Shown piece after piece: positions 16,826-17,046 of a stretch of DNA of 17,046 nucleotides. The stretch comes from Pleurotus djamor (lineage: Eukaryota > Basidiomycota > Agaricomycetes > Agaricales > Pleurotaceae): positions 1 to 17,046 of the forward strand of contig JAPEVF010000945.1 in the NCBI GenBank assembly GCA_029747585.1. The letters are read 5' to 3'. A model generated the notes under the pieces. That model was not told where the DNA came from. It ran no database searches and was given only the letters and a program-made list of their open reading frames with translations. Position 1 is the stretch's first letter; each line of letters opens with the position of its first letter. A program made the translations under genes and the position numbers.

Positions 16826-17046
16826 TTAATACATGTCAAGCCCANGCCGTAGGCGATTACCGTCAACGATAATCGCGTCATCTTCGAAGGTGTAAAGCAC
16901 GTCTGATCCCGTCCCATCTCGATGCTGATGGATGCGCCACTTCCCAGCTATGAACTGTCAGCTCAAAGGAAGCGAGTCGAGCCTATCAGAACTCACCAAA
17001 TAATTAAGTCGCCCCTGCCAATCACCTTCTCGCCTTCAGACATGGG
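16826..17046 (-). CDS. Partial gene at the window edge, 3' end only
   Basis: A minus-strand frame ending with TAA at 16826-16828 reads GKWRIHQHRDGTGSDVLYTF, then EDDAIIVDGNRL and GLDMY. One base is unresolved (16845). Upstream, 17043-16997 reads MSEGEKVIGRGDLII and meets a GTGAGT donor. Joining that donor to the TAG acceptor at 16947 gives the wrong frame. A donor GTGATT after SEGEK, joined to the CAG at 16954, gives SEGEK followed by FIAGKWRIHQH in frame. The exact splice is therefore uncertain and a sequence error is possible. The ATG at 17043 may not be the true start because the window ends 3 bases further. Family not recognised. Confidence 0.4.

Overview
The window looks like nuclear DNA of a mushroom-forming basidiomycete (Agaricomycetes). 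The genes carry many short spliceosomal introns (51-62 bp, GT...AG, with CTNAC-type branch points). The gene content also fits that group: several F-box/leucine-rich proteins and two FunK1-type fungal kinases in tandem. A few ambiguous bases (around 1580-1600, 2469 and 16845) and one homopolymer frameshift suggest a draft assembly. No bacterial signals, rRNA, tRNA or CRISPR were seen.

Layout. 109-933 (+): a Ser/Pro/His-rich, probably nuclear protein of unknown function with two introns and an apparent frameshift at a run of six C. 1317-1506 (+): a doubtful two-exon mini-gene. 2005-2289 (+): the decayed 3' end of an F-box gene, followed by two intact tandem paralogues at 2616-3742 and 3856-4993. 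5476-9721 (-): one large gene cut in two by a transposon. Its parts are F-box, leucine-rich region, Ser/Pro linker, PWWP domain and a TFIIS-N/LEDGF-like helical domain. 10071-12338 and 12929-15424 (-): two FunK1 kinase paralogues with the same exon plan. 15760-16751 (+): a cis-prenyltransferase of the Rer2/DHDDS type, divergent from the second kinase. 16826-17046 (-): the 3' end of an unidentified gene that runs off the window.

The main discovery is the element at 7508-8675. It has terminal inverted repeats starting TAGGGCTT, an exact 8-bp target duplication (CGTAAGAA), AT-rich subterminal regions and a less AT-rich core with exon-like fragments. This fits a non-autonomous hAT-type DNA transposon. 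Taking out the element and one target copy joins the two halves of the leucine-rich region exactly in frame, giving an ancestral reading frame of 891 codons. The insertion separates the F-box half from the PWWP/TFIIS-N half. The host gene itself appears to be an unusual fusion of a ubiquitin-ligase adaptor with a chromatin reader.

Function in context. F-box proteins select substrates for SCF ubiquitin ligases, and FunK1 kinases are a lineage-expanded family linked to multicellular fungi. Both are typical of fast-evolving gene clusters, and here both show tandem duplication and decay. The cis-prenyltransferase is a housekeeping enzyme of dolichol synthesis. No operon-like or pathway link between these genes is visible.
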